Shown: positions 12,978 through 23,825 of the stretch, one piece after another
Layout of the letters: each line of letters starts with the position of its first letter
Position numbering within the stretch: position 1 is the stretch's first letter
Assembly: GCA_035048815.1 (NCBI GenBank)
Contig: JAUCBN010000017.1
Coordinates: 6,630,936 to 6,694,935 of the forward strand
DNA: 64,000 nucleotides
Origin: Abelmoschus esculentus
Lineage: Eukaryota; Streptophyta; Magnoliopsida; Malvales; Malvaceae
Direction: 5' to 3'
The notes under the pieces: model-generated
What the model was told of the DNA's origin: nothing
Databases searched by the model: none
Seen by the model: the letters and a program-made list of their open reading frames with translations, nothing else
Made by a program: the position numbers and the translations under genes

Positions 12978-12995
12978 TCCCCGATAACAGCGCCA
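12978..12995 (-). promoter_or_regulatory. Primer binding site of element A (tRNA-Asp type)
   Basis: Read on the minus strand, TGGCGCTGTTATCGGGGA lies a few bases inside the 5' LTR. It matches the complement of the plant tRNA-Asp 3' end (TGGCGCCGTTGCCGGGGA) at 15 of 18 positions, as is usual for Athila/Tat-type elements. Confidence 0.8.
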
Positions 12996-13001
12996 AAAAC
13001 T

Positions 13002-14300
13002 TGATGCGTATTAGATATGCGCAATTTTAGTACAAATGAATACGTCGCCAAATAATAAAGTGATGAGTATCAAGTATCATCTCCTCAGGGATTGGTATAC
13101 TTAATATGCTTCTCTTGATCTTCTTGATTTGTAAAAGAAAATAAAAACACAAGTGAATTGGGGTTTTAATTTATCTAAATAATAAAAACTAAATAAAGAT
13201 AGAAAAAGATGGCCAGGATCCAGTTGTGTTGTATAGTGGATTCGATCAACTCTTTTCTGTCCAATACAATTGTACAACACTGGCTCGACAGAACTGCAAA
13301 TTACTACCTCGATAGTGAAGATACCCGTCTACCGCGATAATCCCTTGCTCTTGGATAGACTTTACCAAAGTTCGACAAAGTATCCTTAGATGACTCCGCT
13401 TATCCCTAAGTAGAAGTACTGTTGATGACCAGTGCTTGATAATACCTCCTGGCGTGAATCAATTATAATTACCAACCGGTCCCACACTTCTATTAGCCGC
13501 TGAAACTCTAAACCTATCCATAGGCCGAGTTAGTGTTCCATGAAAGAAATACCATACTTATTCCTTTCTTGAATCTAACTCTCCCGATATTAAATAAATG
13601 GATGACTTACAAACTTCTCTCCCGAGCTTGAATGTAAGAACAAGAAATGATAATGAATAAGCAAACTTTGATATTTATTGCATTGAAAAGAAGAAACAAA
13701 GTTTGACTTCCTCACACTAATACTTTACAACCTTCACGTAAGCCTAAACAAAACTAGAACATAATATAGAAGAAAAGAAAAACTAAAATCTAAGCTCTCT
13801 AATTCTATGAATTGGCCGAATCTAATGTGTTTCTATTCTCTTGGACGGTTATGCCTTATATAGGCTTGGCATAGGGCAAACTTTTCCTAAGTAGAATACA
13901 ACTTGGAGTAGGGAACAAGTCATGTACATAGGTCAAATATTTCCAAGTTTATTTCTTCTAGAAGGTTTTCCCGCGTGGCCTTTTCTTTGGGCTTTCCTTG
14001 TGCTATCTAGCTCCGATCCTTGAGCTTCTTATCCAGCAACGTTCTCCTCATTTTCCTTCTTAGCTTACCCACCATATTGCTACTTTTCCTCTACTGCCTC
14101 GACATCAGGTCCTGCCTCAGCCACAGTTTGCTACCGCGGCAATACTTTTTCCTGCACAGACAAAAAAATGCAGTAAAGTATGCCTAGCATAATCCCTAAA
14201 TATATCATATTAAGTATATGCATTGATCCAAGTAGGTGTAGAATTAATGATTAATGCCCATGAAAAGTGTAGAAAGTGATAGTGAGTTGAGCACTTATCA
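13002..14300 (-). repeat. 5' LTR of element A
   Basis: TGATGCGTATTAG at 13002 to GAGCACTTATCA at 14300, about 1299 bp, with TG...CA ends. A TATA box (TATATAAGG on the minus strand) lies at 13855-13864. A short deletion near 14175-14190 removes part of the CTTTTCTATAAAT block present in the other copy. Confidence 0.88.
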
Positions 14301-14305
14301 GTCAA

Positions 14306-15304
14306 CAGAGACTAGTACAAATTTCTATTTAAGAAGAAAGATTTCAACAAAAAAGATGAAGTTAAGCACGATTTTTCGCTAGAAGATGCAATTTTCAACA
14401 AAAATCTTTGTTTACCAGATGTTTGAGGAAGTTCAAATGAGAAGAACAACTCTAGATTTAATATAAAAAACAACATCATATTTCATGATTTGATACCGGT
14501 TTGAAGAATTTCAAATGAGAAGAACAACTTCAGACTCTTCAGTGGAGGTGGAGAATTTTGTAATAATAAGAACAACTCCAAATTTCATTGTTAAATCCTC
14601 CGGATCATCAGTAAGTCCTCCGGGTATGATGTTAAATCCTCCGGATCATCATTAAGTCCACCGGGCATGATGCTAAATACTCTGGGCCGTCACCTTCGAG
14701 AATGATGATATCGTTTGCGCAATCAAGGAGGCAATTCGATCCTAAATCCTTCGGGTCAACAATAAGTCCTTCGGGCATGATGTTAAATCCTCTGGTTCAT
14801 CATTAAGTCCTCTGGGCATGATGCTAAGTCCTTCGGGCCATCATCACCTTCAGGAGTGATGATATTGATTGCACAATCAAGGAGACCATTTAATCCTAAA
14901 TCCTCCGGGTTATCAATAAGTCCTCCGGGCATGATTTTAAATCCTCTAGGCCATCACCTTCAGGAGTGATGATATTGTTTGCACAATCAAGGAGACAATT
15001 CGATACTAAATCCTCCGGGTCATCATTAAGTCCTTCGGGCATGATGCTAAGTCCTCCGGGCTGATGTCTTTGAAAATAATGAGAACTTTTCAAGGATTAT
15101 CAAAACAAAATGATGATGTGTTGGAAACAAAAGAAAATAAGAAAAAAGAAGAAAAGAAAAGAAAAGAAAAGAAAAGAAAAAGTAACGTAAAATTAAAGGT
15201 TTGTGTTCTATGTAGGAAAATCAACCTTGAGCAGGATCAATCAAATTAAACCAGTAATAGGTTCAGACGAGGAAACGTTTAGGCTTGAGCAGAGAAGCGA
15301 TGAT
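14306..15304 (+). other. Internal region of element G between A and C
   Basis: Element G resumes after A's target site duplication. The words AAATGAGAAGAACAACT recur at 14430, 14510 and, beyond the C-F cluster, at 35940, which ties the two sides together as one host element. A tandem array fills 14606-15063, followed by a GAAAAGAAAAGAAAAG purine run at 15124-15185. No gene is recognisable. Confidence 0.6.
14606..15063 (+). repeat. Two-level tandem array (20/21-bp units) in the 3' region of G
   Basis: Basic units of 20-21 bp alternate: TAAATCCTCCGGGTCATCAT and TAAGTCCTCCGGGCATGATG. Three larger blocks each add a spacer containing GCACAATCAAGGAG, at 14717, 14871 and 14981, so the larger period is about 154 then 110 bp, a difference of about one 42-bp pair of units. 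Adjacent CATCAT and ATGATG ends can pair into hairpins. It resembles the tandem arrays known in 3' UTRs of Tat/Ogre elements. Confidence 0.85.
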
Positions 15305-16668
15305 TGATGAGTGCCCAAAAGTCCTCATTTTTTATATCATTTTCCCTCTCAATTATTGTTAATAAAGACAGATTTAAAGACGATAATGGATATTTCTGTT
15401 TATTTTCCATACTTTAGCATCCATACATTGATTTAATAAATTTATTTAATATTTGGCATAAAACAAATGTATATGATGAATTTCTTTCTTAAACAAGAAT
15501 TATATCATATGACAAGTCAAAAGATGGATGCTGAATTGCAAAATAACACCCGCCATAGCAGTACTTTTGGAGGCCGCGATAGTAGCATAAAGACAACAAT
15601 TGGTGCTTGACAGAGAGAGAAAAAGTTGCACAAAGTAACGAATATAGAGCGAGAGAAAAAAGAAGCAGTTTAAAGAGTCAAAGCCCTAGTCAAAGTCAAA
15701 CGCGGAAACGAAGAGTTATTTTAGGAAATAAGAATAAAGTTTATTAGTTAATTAAGAGTTGTAATTCCTTTCTTTTAAGAACTCTTTCCTTGCATGGAAA
15801 ACTTTATCCTAGGGCTTAAACTATATAAACACCCTTTAAGTCTAGGTTTAGAGGGGAGTCGGTTTACACAAACATCATACCTTTAGCCTCTGACTATATT
15901 ATGTTCTAACTTCTTAGGAGTTTTAGGTTGATTGTGGAGTAGTTGGAAAAGAAGGTTGTATTGTTCTTGATATTTATTAATGAAAAACTTATTTCATAGT
16001 TTATTCTCTTTTGGCACTTAACTTTCTTTACATATGAGTTCGAGATTATAAGTATGTGAAGAAAAATCTATTTGTCTAATATCATGAGAGTTAGGCTCAA
16101 AAAACGTGAGAATACGGTCTATGCTCAAGGGAATCGACTAATCTGGTTAAGAGATTAAGCACCCAAGGTTTCAGCGACTAACAAGACACATGTATTTGGT
16201 TGTTGTTCGCCCTTGATTCAAGCTGGGAGGTATCATCAAGATGTGGATTTCATCAGTTCTCTTTGCTTAGGGATAAGGAAGAAAGACATACAATGATGCT
16301 TTTTCGAACTATGGAAAGTTGAATTATCGGCGAGGCATAACCCCGCCTAAGCAGTTGCGGCGACCCTTTGTGCGATCTATCGAGGCGATAGTTTAACCCA
16401 TTGCATTAATAAGTGGATAAATAATACAACTGGATTCTTCTTTACAAAGCAATCAACCTAACCTCTTTCTTTTTATAATTATCTTTCTGTTAATTGGTTT
16501 ATATTAGTTAATTTAGTTAATCCAATCCAACAAATTATTTGAGTTTCTACTTTTTCTTAGTGCAATCTTAAGAAGTAGTGAAGTCGACACAGTCCCTGTA
16601 GGTTCAACAACCTAAAGTATTACAATCTGAAAAAGGTGGAAATAGACAGGACTTCTGAGCCTCCATCA
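15305..16668 (+). repeat. 5' LTR of element C (family 2)
   Basis: TGATGAGTGCCCAAAAG at 15305 to CCTCCATCA at 16668, about 1364 bp, directly followed by a tRNA-Asp primer site. It matches the LTR at 34149-35507 throughout. The 5-bp left flank is ATGAT. Compared with family 1 LTRs only parts are alike, notably GGGAGGTATCATCAAG and the TTGCATT...AACTGGATTC end, so this is a second LTR subfamily. Confidence 0.85.
15821..15830 (+). promoter_or_regulatory. TATA box in the LTR of element C
   Basis: CTATATAAAC lies in the middle of the LTR, in the usual place of the U3/R promoter. The equivalent site in the truncated 5' LTR of F (about 27820) reads CCTATATAAGG. In F's 3' LTR (about 34670) it has changed to CCTATGTAAG. 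Confidence 0.6.
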
Positions 16669-16672
16669 GATT

Positions 16673-16690
16673 TGGCACCGTTGCCGGGGA
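16673..16690 (+). promoter_or_regulatory. Primer binding site of element C (tRNA-Asp)
   Basis: TGGCACCGTTGCCGGGGA starts five bases after the LTR and matches the complement of the tRNA-Asp 3' end at 17 of 18 positions. It is the best-preserved primer site of this family in the window. Confidence 0.88.
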
Positions 16691-16774
16691 CTGGCGCTCT
16701 ATTTTTCTACTAATTATTTCTGCACTTTTTTTGTTTATTTTAGTTTTAGTTTACTTACAAGGGTTGTTTTGTTT

Positions 16775-17145
16775 ATGATTAGGTCTAATCCGACATAAAT
16801 CAATACCCTTATGATCCAGAAATCGAAAAGACAACACGAGATCTGAAAAGTAGGGCACGCTAAAGAATGAACGCAGAACATGGCCAACAAAACAACACTG
16901 GTATAAATGCCGCCGCAGTAGACAACTACGATGCTTTCACATTTGTTGACCCAGTAAACATCCCAAGATAGGAATGCACACGAACCGTTCGAGATTATTT
17001 AGAGGAAGATTTATATGGGTTAACTTCTGCAGTTGTAATGCCTAACATGAAGGCAGAGCACTTCGTATTAAAACCGATCATGTTTAACATGATCAACACC
17101 CTAGGCCAATTTGGGGATTCGGTCAATAACAATGCTCGACAACAT
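16775..17145 (+). pseudogene. gag: Element C gag, N-terminal fragment
   Basis: The start codon at 16775 opens MIRSNPT; a frameshift follows near 16830. The text then reads VDPVNIPR, a stop, RTVRDYLEEDL and AEHFVLKPIMFNMINTLGQFG, matching gag of elements B, E and F. At AACAT (17141-17145) it stops abruptly and continues into antisense ORF2 of element B, so the 86-codon ORF spanning 17038-17298 is a chimera without biological meaning. The continuation of C gag lies at 22792. Confidence 0.75.
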
Positions 17146-18173
17146 ATTGGTGGAGAATTCTGGAAACTGCACCCCTTGGCTGGGAAAATTGTGGAGCATC
17201 ATCTGGGCAAGTGTGTTGTTGAAGTCCCTCTGGTACTTCATGTATCTTTGCTATCGAAAATCCATAGCTGCCATCATATGAAGTATCTCCTGGTATGAGT
17301 CTGCTGCGGCAGTGGTGTGGGTAGCATCAGGTTTGTCTATCGTGTACTAGGACCCGACAGTGGTGTCAGCAGTGTATTGCTGAGGAGTTATCTAGACTGG
17401 CTCTGTCTGTGTGATTTGCATGATTTTGTGATAAAATTCCCTAGTCCACTCACGCCTTTGGGCAGTGAATTCGTTCGTGTCTACCATTGGTACACCTACA
17501 GCATTACAAATACCCGTAATTAAATAAGGAAAATATAAGGGTCCTTTATCCTTCTTACCGCACTCGTAGATTTCTCTCAAAGTTATCTCTCTAACATTGA
17601 TGCTTCATTTGTTGATGATTGATTGAATGAGCACCAATCTTCTTCGTTCAACCGTGCTATTGCGGGAAGTTGAGATGAGGCGTCTTTTGACAAAAGTGTT
17701 CCATAGCTTGGCCTCGGGCCTAAGATTTTACCTTGCCACCGATCCTCTATGGGCACCGGTTTCCCAATGAGTATTTTTGTAGCAAAGGTCATATTTTATC
17801 AGCTCATAATCTTCATTGGTGATGTCCTCCATGAATGCAGCATGGTCATCACGATCAGGGGTTAGGCCGTAGAACAAATTGATTGTCTCGGCATCAAGTC
17901 TGACAGGCCTGCCTCGGTAGTGGACATACAGAGAGTCCTTGTTCGGCCCGTGTGCATAGAATTCCCGCACGATTGTGGCATTAACCTGGGTAGTTTGTAA
18001 GCAAAAGATTTGCCATTCTTGATACTTGATCTTGTCGAACAAGTAATGCTCGATGTAGTAATTATCCTCATCAGAGTGTTGGAACCCTTGTTCTTCCCAT
18101 AGCTACCGAGCAATGAAAGACCTGTTGAAACAGTCTTCAACAGTGGCAGGTGCGAATCAATTGTAAGTGACCA
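17146..18173 (-). pseudogene. Element B ORF2 (putative plant transposon protein), truncated
   Basis: Minus-strand reading from about 18173 (the start codon seen in element E has changed to TTG) gives SFIAR, a stop, LWEEQGF, then VREFYAHGPNKDSL, YRGRPVRLDAETINLFYGL, WETGAHRGSVAR, LIGKPVPIEDRW-type frames and CGKKDKGPLYFPYLITGIC. This pattern matches what I know as the putative plant transposon protein domain (Pfam PF20167), common in plant repeats and of unknown function. Frameshifts separate the pieces at about 17728, 17590 and 17390. The C-terminal part is cut off at the junction with C. Confidence 0.7.
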
Positions 18174-19028
18174 AGGATAAGTAGTGGAGAGTTGAATATC
18201 TTAGAGAATATCTTGGAGATTTTCTGAAAGTAATAAAGAAGCTTGGAGAAAAGTAGAGAGTATTGCAAGAGAGATAGTAGCAAATAATTGTAAAAAGTTC
18301 AAGAATGCAAAAGTGAATAGCTCAAGAAGGAGAGTGTTCTTATATAGGCCTCGGCCTTGTAGCCATTTGAATAAACTAGCCTTTAGCTTTTACTACCGTT
18401 AGCCTTTACTGCCGTGATGGAAATTTTGTTAGACTAGCCGTTACACTGTTATGCCTGTTGGGACTGCTGCGGCCCTGAAACTGTTTACTTTCACGACAAA
18501 GAATCTCCTACTATGAATTTATTCACCTTAATTCTTGGTTATTATCCTAAAAAAAATTAAACATAAATAAGAAAAATAAAAATATAATAATAAAAATTAA
18601 CTCTAAACTAAACTAATCCTAAAAGTAAAAATAAGGGAAAAAGATTATTTCACGGGAAGAGTGCATACAAGTGCATCTCCTAAGGTGATTGTCTCTTGTT
18701 GGCCAAAATGATGCTTTAGATGTTGGCCATGTTCTTTGGACTCATGCCCATCCCTTTTCGATTTTATCTTTACTGCACCTTGTGGTTCTGACCATTTGGA
18801 CCTGAATGTGCCTGGACAATGTGCTATTCTGTTGGCTTCCTTCATTTCTGGCTTAATCTTACTGCCCAGTATTCTACTGTAACAAGCATCAATTTTTCTA
18901 CTAAGATTACTGCCAAGATAGTGGTTGCTGAGACAGGAAATTTGTCTGCTTGCATCCGTGTTATGAATAACCTTACACTCCTTTGGATCATCATGTCTTT
19001 TTAAATTATGAAAATCATTGAGTTTGAC
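18174..19028 (-). other. Spacer between protease and ORF2 of element B
   Basis: About 850 bp, where pol would lie in an autonomous element. It contains no RT, RNase H or integrase motif in any frame. It holds a run of A-rich sequence (18550-18640), remnants of the protease tail at the left of 19028, and the leader and TATA box of ORF2. Sizes are similar in elements E (about 560 bp) and F (about 550 bp). Confidence 0.65.
18340..18347 (-). promoter_or_regulatory. Internal TATA box upstream of ORF2 in B
   Basis: On the minus strand CCTATATAAGAAC lies about 170 bp upstream of the ORF2 start and is followed by a long C/T-rich leader (CTCTCCTTCTTGAGC, TACTATCTCTCTTGC). A TATAAATAG box sits in the matching place in element F. 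It could drive a separate ORF2 transcript. Confidence 0.45.
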
Positions 19029-19454
19029 TTACTGGTCGTTAACCCTCATTGTCAATTCTCCTTTTTCCACATCTATGAGCGTGCGTCCAGTGGCTAGGAA
19101 AGGTCTCCCCAAAATGATCGGTGCATTGTCATCTACTTCACAATCAAGAAGAAGAAAGTCAACGGGAAAAATAAATTTATCCACTCTTACCAGTATATCC
19201 TCGATCTTTCCTTCAAGTTGCACATACGATCTATCCGCTAGTTGGAGCAACACTGTTGTAGGTTTTGCCCTTCCTATTCTAAGCTTTTGGAAGACAAATT
19301 TAGGCATCAAGTTTATACTTGCTCCAAGGTCGCATAAGGCCTTTTGTTCATAATGGTTACCTATCGCACAAGATATGGTAAAGCATCCAGGATCCTTCAA
19401 TTTAGAAGGTATGCGGTTATGTAGCATTGTCATGCATCCTTTAGTAGCAGCCAC
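19029..19454 (-). pseudogene. Element B aspartic protease (intact reading frame)
   Basis: A 141-codon open frame encodes a retropepsin-like domain. The catalytic motif is CDLGASINLMP (Asp at codon 39), followed by a beta-rich stretch, then LDCEVDDNAP and the second hallmark IILGRPFLATGRTLID, and ends MRVNDQ. The family cleaves Gag-Pol precursors during particle maturation. A frameshift at 19454 separates it from gag, so it cannot be made as a fusion here. It ends well before any RT sequence. Confidence 0.8.
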
Positions 19455-21372
19455 TATTTCAAACTCACCAAGCCTTTTTTTCTCTTAGACACAATGTCTT
19501 TTAAGAATTTGGCATAATTTGGCATTTGTTCAATTGCTTCCACAAATGGCAAGTTGATGTGGACTTGCTTCAAGATCTCTAAGAATTTTTTAAATAAGTG
19601 GTTCTGTTTTTTCTTTTTAAACCTTTGTGGAAAAGGTGGTGATGATCGCATCTCCTCCAGGATCTCATTAATTTGGAATTTAATACCTGGCACCACTGGG
19701 TCTTTTGTTGTCTCAGCAGCTTGTCGAGGTACTACCAAGTTTTCTGCTAGGGTAGTGCTTTCTGCTGGGATTTCTGTGACATGATCTTTTGGTTCAATAT
19801 CCAAGTCTTCTTTGTCTGATTCTTGTTGTTCTACTAGTGGGACTTTGTCTGTTGAGTTTCCTAACTTCTCCTTAAGCTGTAGACCACTCCTAGTAGTAAT
19901 TGCTTTACATTGTTCATGACCCATTACCTTAGCAGCTTCAGTATTGCTAGGTAATCCTTCTTGTGGTCTAGCATTTATATTCTGAGCAAACTGTCCAACC
20001 TGAGTTTCCAGTGCTTTAATTTCTCCCTCTTGGTTTTGCAACCTCATCTCAGTTCTATTTATGAATGCATTTGTTCTTTTGAAGTTGCTTTTCTCTTCCA
20101 TATATGATTCTATTTTCATCATAAAGGCCTTAAGAGGATTTTCCAGTAAATTTATAGGTTGCTGTTGATGCATCTACTGCGGCGACAATGATTGTTGGAC
20201 CGAATGCTACGGCAGATGTTGTATTTGTTGGAAACCTGAGGGTTGAGTAGTTGGATTCAAGGTATTTTTGGATTACTCCATGAAAAATTTGGATGCCTCT
20301 ACCATGATGGGTTGTATGTGTTGGACATCATGTTTTTCCGGTTGTAGTTTCCAACATATAGGCTAGATTCCTGATTCTGCATACATTCAGAAGAACTATG
20401 ATTACCTCCACATAAATTGCAAAAAGAATCTATGGCCTTAACCTCATGGGTATTGTGATGCATTTGCATGTTTTGCACCATCTTAATAAGAGAGGTCAAT
20501 TGTGTTGCCACTGAATTTTATGTTAATAATTCATTTACTGTGGCTTGGCGTCTTACTCCTCCTCGCCTAGATGTAGGGAATTGAAAATCGTTCTTTACGA
20601 GTTTGTTAAAGATCTCTATAGCTTCCTCATGTGCTTTGTCAAGGATTGTTCCATTGGCAGAGGCATCTAACATCATCCTTGTTGGGGCATTGGTAGCATT
20701 ATAAAACATGGTCACTTGTGTCCACAATGGGAATCCTTGCAAAGGACACTTGTGCAATAACTCCCTATAGCGCTCCCATGCCTCATACTTAGGCTCATCA
20801 TCTGCCTGCCGAAAAGAAGTAATTTGATTACGAATACGATCATATAAATTTGTAGGATTAAAGCGTGTAATGAAATCATGACATAATTTACTCCAAGATC
20901 CTATCGATCTTGCTGGAATGCTATTTAACCAGGTTTTTTCCCTATCACTCAGTGAATAGGGAAATAATTTCAATCTCAAGACATCTTCATGGACTCCTTG
21001 GATTTTGAAAGAGTTATAGATCTCCATGAATGACTTAAGATATTGCCTGACATCTTCTGTCATAGACCCACCAAACTGTCCAATAGTGTTGAGCATATAG
21101 AACATGACAAGTTTCAATTCAAAGTGGGCTGCTTCTATTTCTGGTGTAACCACTCCAAGATTTAATCCATTCAAATCCTCTTCCAGAAAATCCCTGATAG
21201 TAAACTATTGCAACATTGGTGGCGGCGGAAGGCCTCCATTGCCAGCAGGTAAGTTCTGTTCTCCTAGATTGATTGTCATAGCTTCTTCGATTTGTCTCCT
21301 CAACCTTTGCCGTGTGCGTTCAATCTCTAGATCTAGTTCGTATAAATAGTTGGTTGGGTTGGCCCTGATCAT
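19455..21372 (-). pseudogene. gag: Element B gag (best-preserved gag in the window)
   Basis: It starts at ATG 21372 (MIRANPTNYLYELDLEIER). One stop near 21204 precedes a 218-codon open capsid core (20518-21174) with FELKLVMFYMLNTIGQFGG, YSLSDREKTWLNSIP, WERYRELLHKCP and DASANGTILDK. A zinc knuckle CNLCGGNHSSSEC (about 20383-20421; spacing C-2-C-3-H-4-C) is complete. A glutamine-rich region and a Lys/Glu-rich tail (19454-20173) follow and end at AKFLKDIVSKR before the protease. About three breaks make it non-functional as one protein. Confidence 0.82.
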
Positions 21373-21459
21373 ACACCAAAAAGAAACCAAAGTAAAATAA
21401 AAATGAAAATAAAAATTAACTAAAAGCAAGAAAATAAAGAAAACAAATTTAGTTTTCAA

Positions 21460-21477
21460 TCTCCGGCAACAACGCCA
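21460..21477 (-). promoter_or_regulatory. Primer binding site of element B (tRNA-Asp type)
   Basis: Minus-strand TGGCGTTGTTGCCGGAGA sits just inside the 5' LTR and matches the tRNA-Asp complement at 15 of 18 positions. Confidence 0.8.
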
Positions 21478-21483
21478 AAAACT

Positions 21484-22791
21484 TATTGCGTGTCAAAAGT
21501 GTGCATATTGTGCAAGTGAACACGTCGCAAGTAATAAAGTGATAAGTATAATCAGATACCGTGTCCACAGGGATTGGTCTACTTAATAAGCTTTCTTTCG
21601 TCTTCTTGCTTTGTAAAAGAAATAAAATATAGAACACAAGTAATTTGGATTGAGTGAACTAAATAAAGAAAACTAAATAATAAGATAATCAGATAAAGAA
21701 AGTGACTAGGATCCATTTGTGTTGTATAGTGGATTCGATTGACTTATTTTTGTCCAATGCAATCGCACAACACTGCCTCGGCAGTACTACAGATTATAGC
21801 CTCGACAACGATGATTCTTGTCCACCGCGACAATCCCTTTCTCTTGGGTAGATTTTGCCAAAGTTCAGCAATGTGTCCTCTGATGACTCCGCTTATCCCT
21901 AAGTCAAAGTACTGTTGATGACTAGTCCTTGATGATACCTCCCGGTGTGAATCAATTATAATCATCAACCAATCCCACACTTCTTTTAGCCGCTGAAACT
22001 CTAACCTATCTCTAGGTCGAGTTAGTATTTCCCGATTGAAATATCGTACTTATTCCTTTCGTGAATTTAGCTCTCTCGAAATTAGATAAATGTATTACTC
22101 ACAAACTTCTCTCCCGAGATTGAATACAAAAACACAGAATGGCAAAGAATAAGCAAACCTTGATATTTGATTGCATTGAAACAAGAAACAAAGTTCAATC
22201 TCTTCTACTAATACTCTAAAACTTTCACCTAAGCCTAAAGAAAATTAGAACATAATGAAAAGTAAAGAAAAACTCTAAACTAGTCTATATCGTCTATGAT
22301 GCTAAGTGCTTATATAGGCTTAGCTTAGGGAAAACCTTTCCTAAGTAAGAATACAATTTGGAGTAGGACACAAGTCAAGTACATAAATAAAATATTTCAA
22401 AGTTTATTCCAACTAGGATGTTTTTCCCGCGTGACCTTTGTCTTAGGCTTTCCATGTGCTACCCAGCTCCGATCCGTGTGCTGCATGTCCAGGAACGTCC
22501 AGCTCATTTTTCTCTTTAGGTCGCCTACAATACCAATACTTTTCCTACAGGTGCTGCCTCGGCATCAGGTGCTGCCTCGGCCTCAATTGCTTTCGCGGTA
22601 TTAGTTTTTCCTACAAAGACACAAAAGTGCAGTAAAACTTGTCTTTTCTGTAAATATCATCTTTATAAGTTACAACAACAACATATCTAAATGTCTCACA
22701 TTAAGCACATGCATTAGTCCAACTAGGTGTAGATTTAGTGATTATTGTCCATGAAAGGTGTAAAAAGTGATAGTGAGTTGAGCACTTATCA
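21484..22791 (-). repeat. 5' LTR of element B
   Basis: About 1308 bp, ending GAGCACTTATCA at 22791. The left tip has decayed from TGATGCG to TATTGCG. It contains the TATA box TATATAAGC (minus, about 22309-22316) and the palindrome ACTGCC-TC-GGCAGT at 21772-21785. It is the LTR of family 1. Immediately to the right, gag of element C resumes with ACCATCTTCTAC. Confidence 0.85.
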
Positions 22792-23825
22792 TAACCATCT
22801 TCTACAATGCAGTTAACACCCTTACGAGGATGAAGCTTGATGCTTCCGCCAATGACACCCTCTTAGACCGCCCACCCCATGAGAGTTTATAAATTTTGGA
22901 TTGGTTGGTAACGAATGACTACCAACACCCAACCACCCGAAGAGGCATAAGTAGGCGAGGTATGACAAATCCGGAATCTTCAAATTCTATTCTATTCCAA
23001 TTATACGCCTTGACAAACATGGTGAAAGATCTGCAAAAGATAAGTCAATCTCGAGAAGTTAAAGTAGTCACAATTTTCCGTGAAACAAGTGGTGACAACC
23101 ATAACTCGAACGCATGCCCGCACGACCCAGAATCTTCTTTCTATGTTGGAAACTTTAACAGAAACAATATGTCCAACAATTATAACCCATCATGGAGAAA
23201 TCACCCTAATTTCTCATGGAGTAACCCCAATAATGCGCTTAACATGCAACATCAACCAGTGCAATGTACGGGATTGCAACAAAACAATAAATTTGCTTAG
23301 TAGCAAATGCCACAGCAGGCCCCGCCGTCACAACAGACAATAGATGTCCAAAATCTAGAGAAAACACTACAAACCTTTATGACTCAGACTGATGCATACA
23401 TTGCAAACACCAATAAGTTCATCCAAAGAGCCGACACCTTCATGGACAGAACATAAATGAGAATGTAGAATAACGAAGTTGTTCTCAAATCGCTAGAAAC
23501 CATAGTTGACAAATGACACAATAAATAAAAAGCAGACCCATAGGAGGTCTCACTAGCGATACTGAAGTCGCTAGAATTGGTCCTCATAAACAATGCAAAG
23601 CCATATCTACCAGAAGTGGTTTACAACTGAAGGATCATGAGATACCTACTCAGACAGTAGGTAAGACCCTTGAAACAGTAGCTCTAAAATCAGCTATTGA
23701 AGAAAAACTTGAGGCAAAAAAACCAATAGATACTGTCGACGATGCTGCCGCAGCAGATGATGCCATAGCCGCACCACAGATAAAGTTCCAGTATAATGAA
23801 AAGATTTAGGATCTGCGTTTACCAC
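22792..23825 (+). pseudogene. gag: Element C gag, C-terminal part (broken)
   Basis: After element B the gag of C continues: RMKLDASANDTLLD near 22826-22866, TTRRGISRRGMTN, then the knuckle region SGDNHNSNACPHDPES. The first two cysteines are lost there (FRETSGDNH), so RNA binding by the knuckle would fail. YVGNFNRNNMSNNYNPSW and SWSNPNNALN follow as in the other copies. It then decays with many stops and ends where the LTR of element D starts. Confidence 0.75.

Larger units (their letters stand above)
8495..14300 (-). mobile_element. Element A: family 1 LTR retrotransposon, full-ended, internally deleted
   Basis: The element is bounded by TG at 8495 and CA at 14300 and flanked on both sides by GTCAA (8490-8494 and 14301-14305), a perfect 5-bp target site duplication. 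It reads on the minus strand: 5' LTR 13002-14300, PBS, gag remnant, 3' LTR 8495-9820. The protease, ORF2 and 3' UTR seen in element E are missing. A solo LTR of the same family lies inside its gag in the opposite orientation. Confidence 0.9.
17146..22791 (-). mobile_element. Element B: family 1 retrotransposon, 3' end lost
   Basis: It reads on the minus strand: 5' LTR 21484-22791, PBS, gag, protease, spacer with an internal TATA, and ORF2 that breaks off at 17146. The 3' UTR and 3' LTR are missing, as is about 350 bp of the surrounding gag of element C. A single deletion after insertion that removed both explains this. The deletion joint sits on AACAT, which both partners share. No reverse transcriptase, RNase H or integrase motif is present between protease and ORF2. 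Confidence 0.85.

Noticed and set aside
14606..15063. CRISPR-like look of regularly spaced repeats
   Set aside because: Units adjoin without unique spacers, the sequence is part of a plant retroelement and no cas-like gene exists.
17038..17298. 86-codon ORF as a gene
   Set aside because: It joins gag of element C with antisense ORF2 of element B across a deletion junction.
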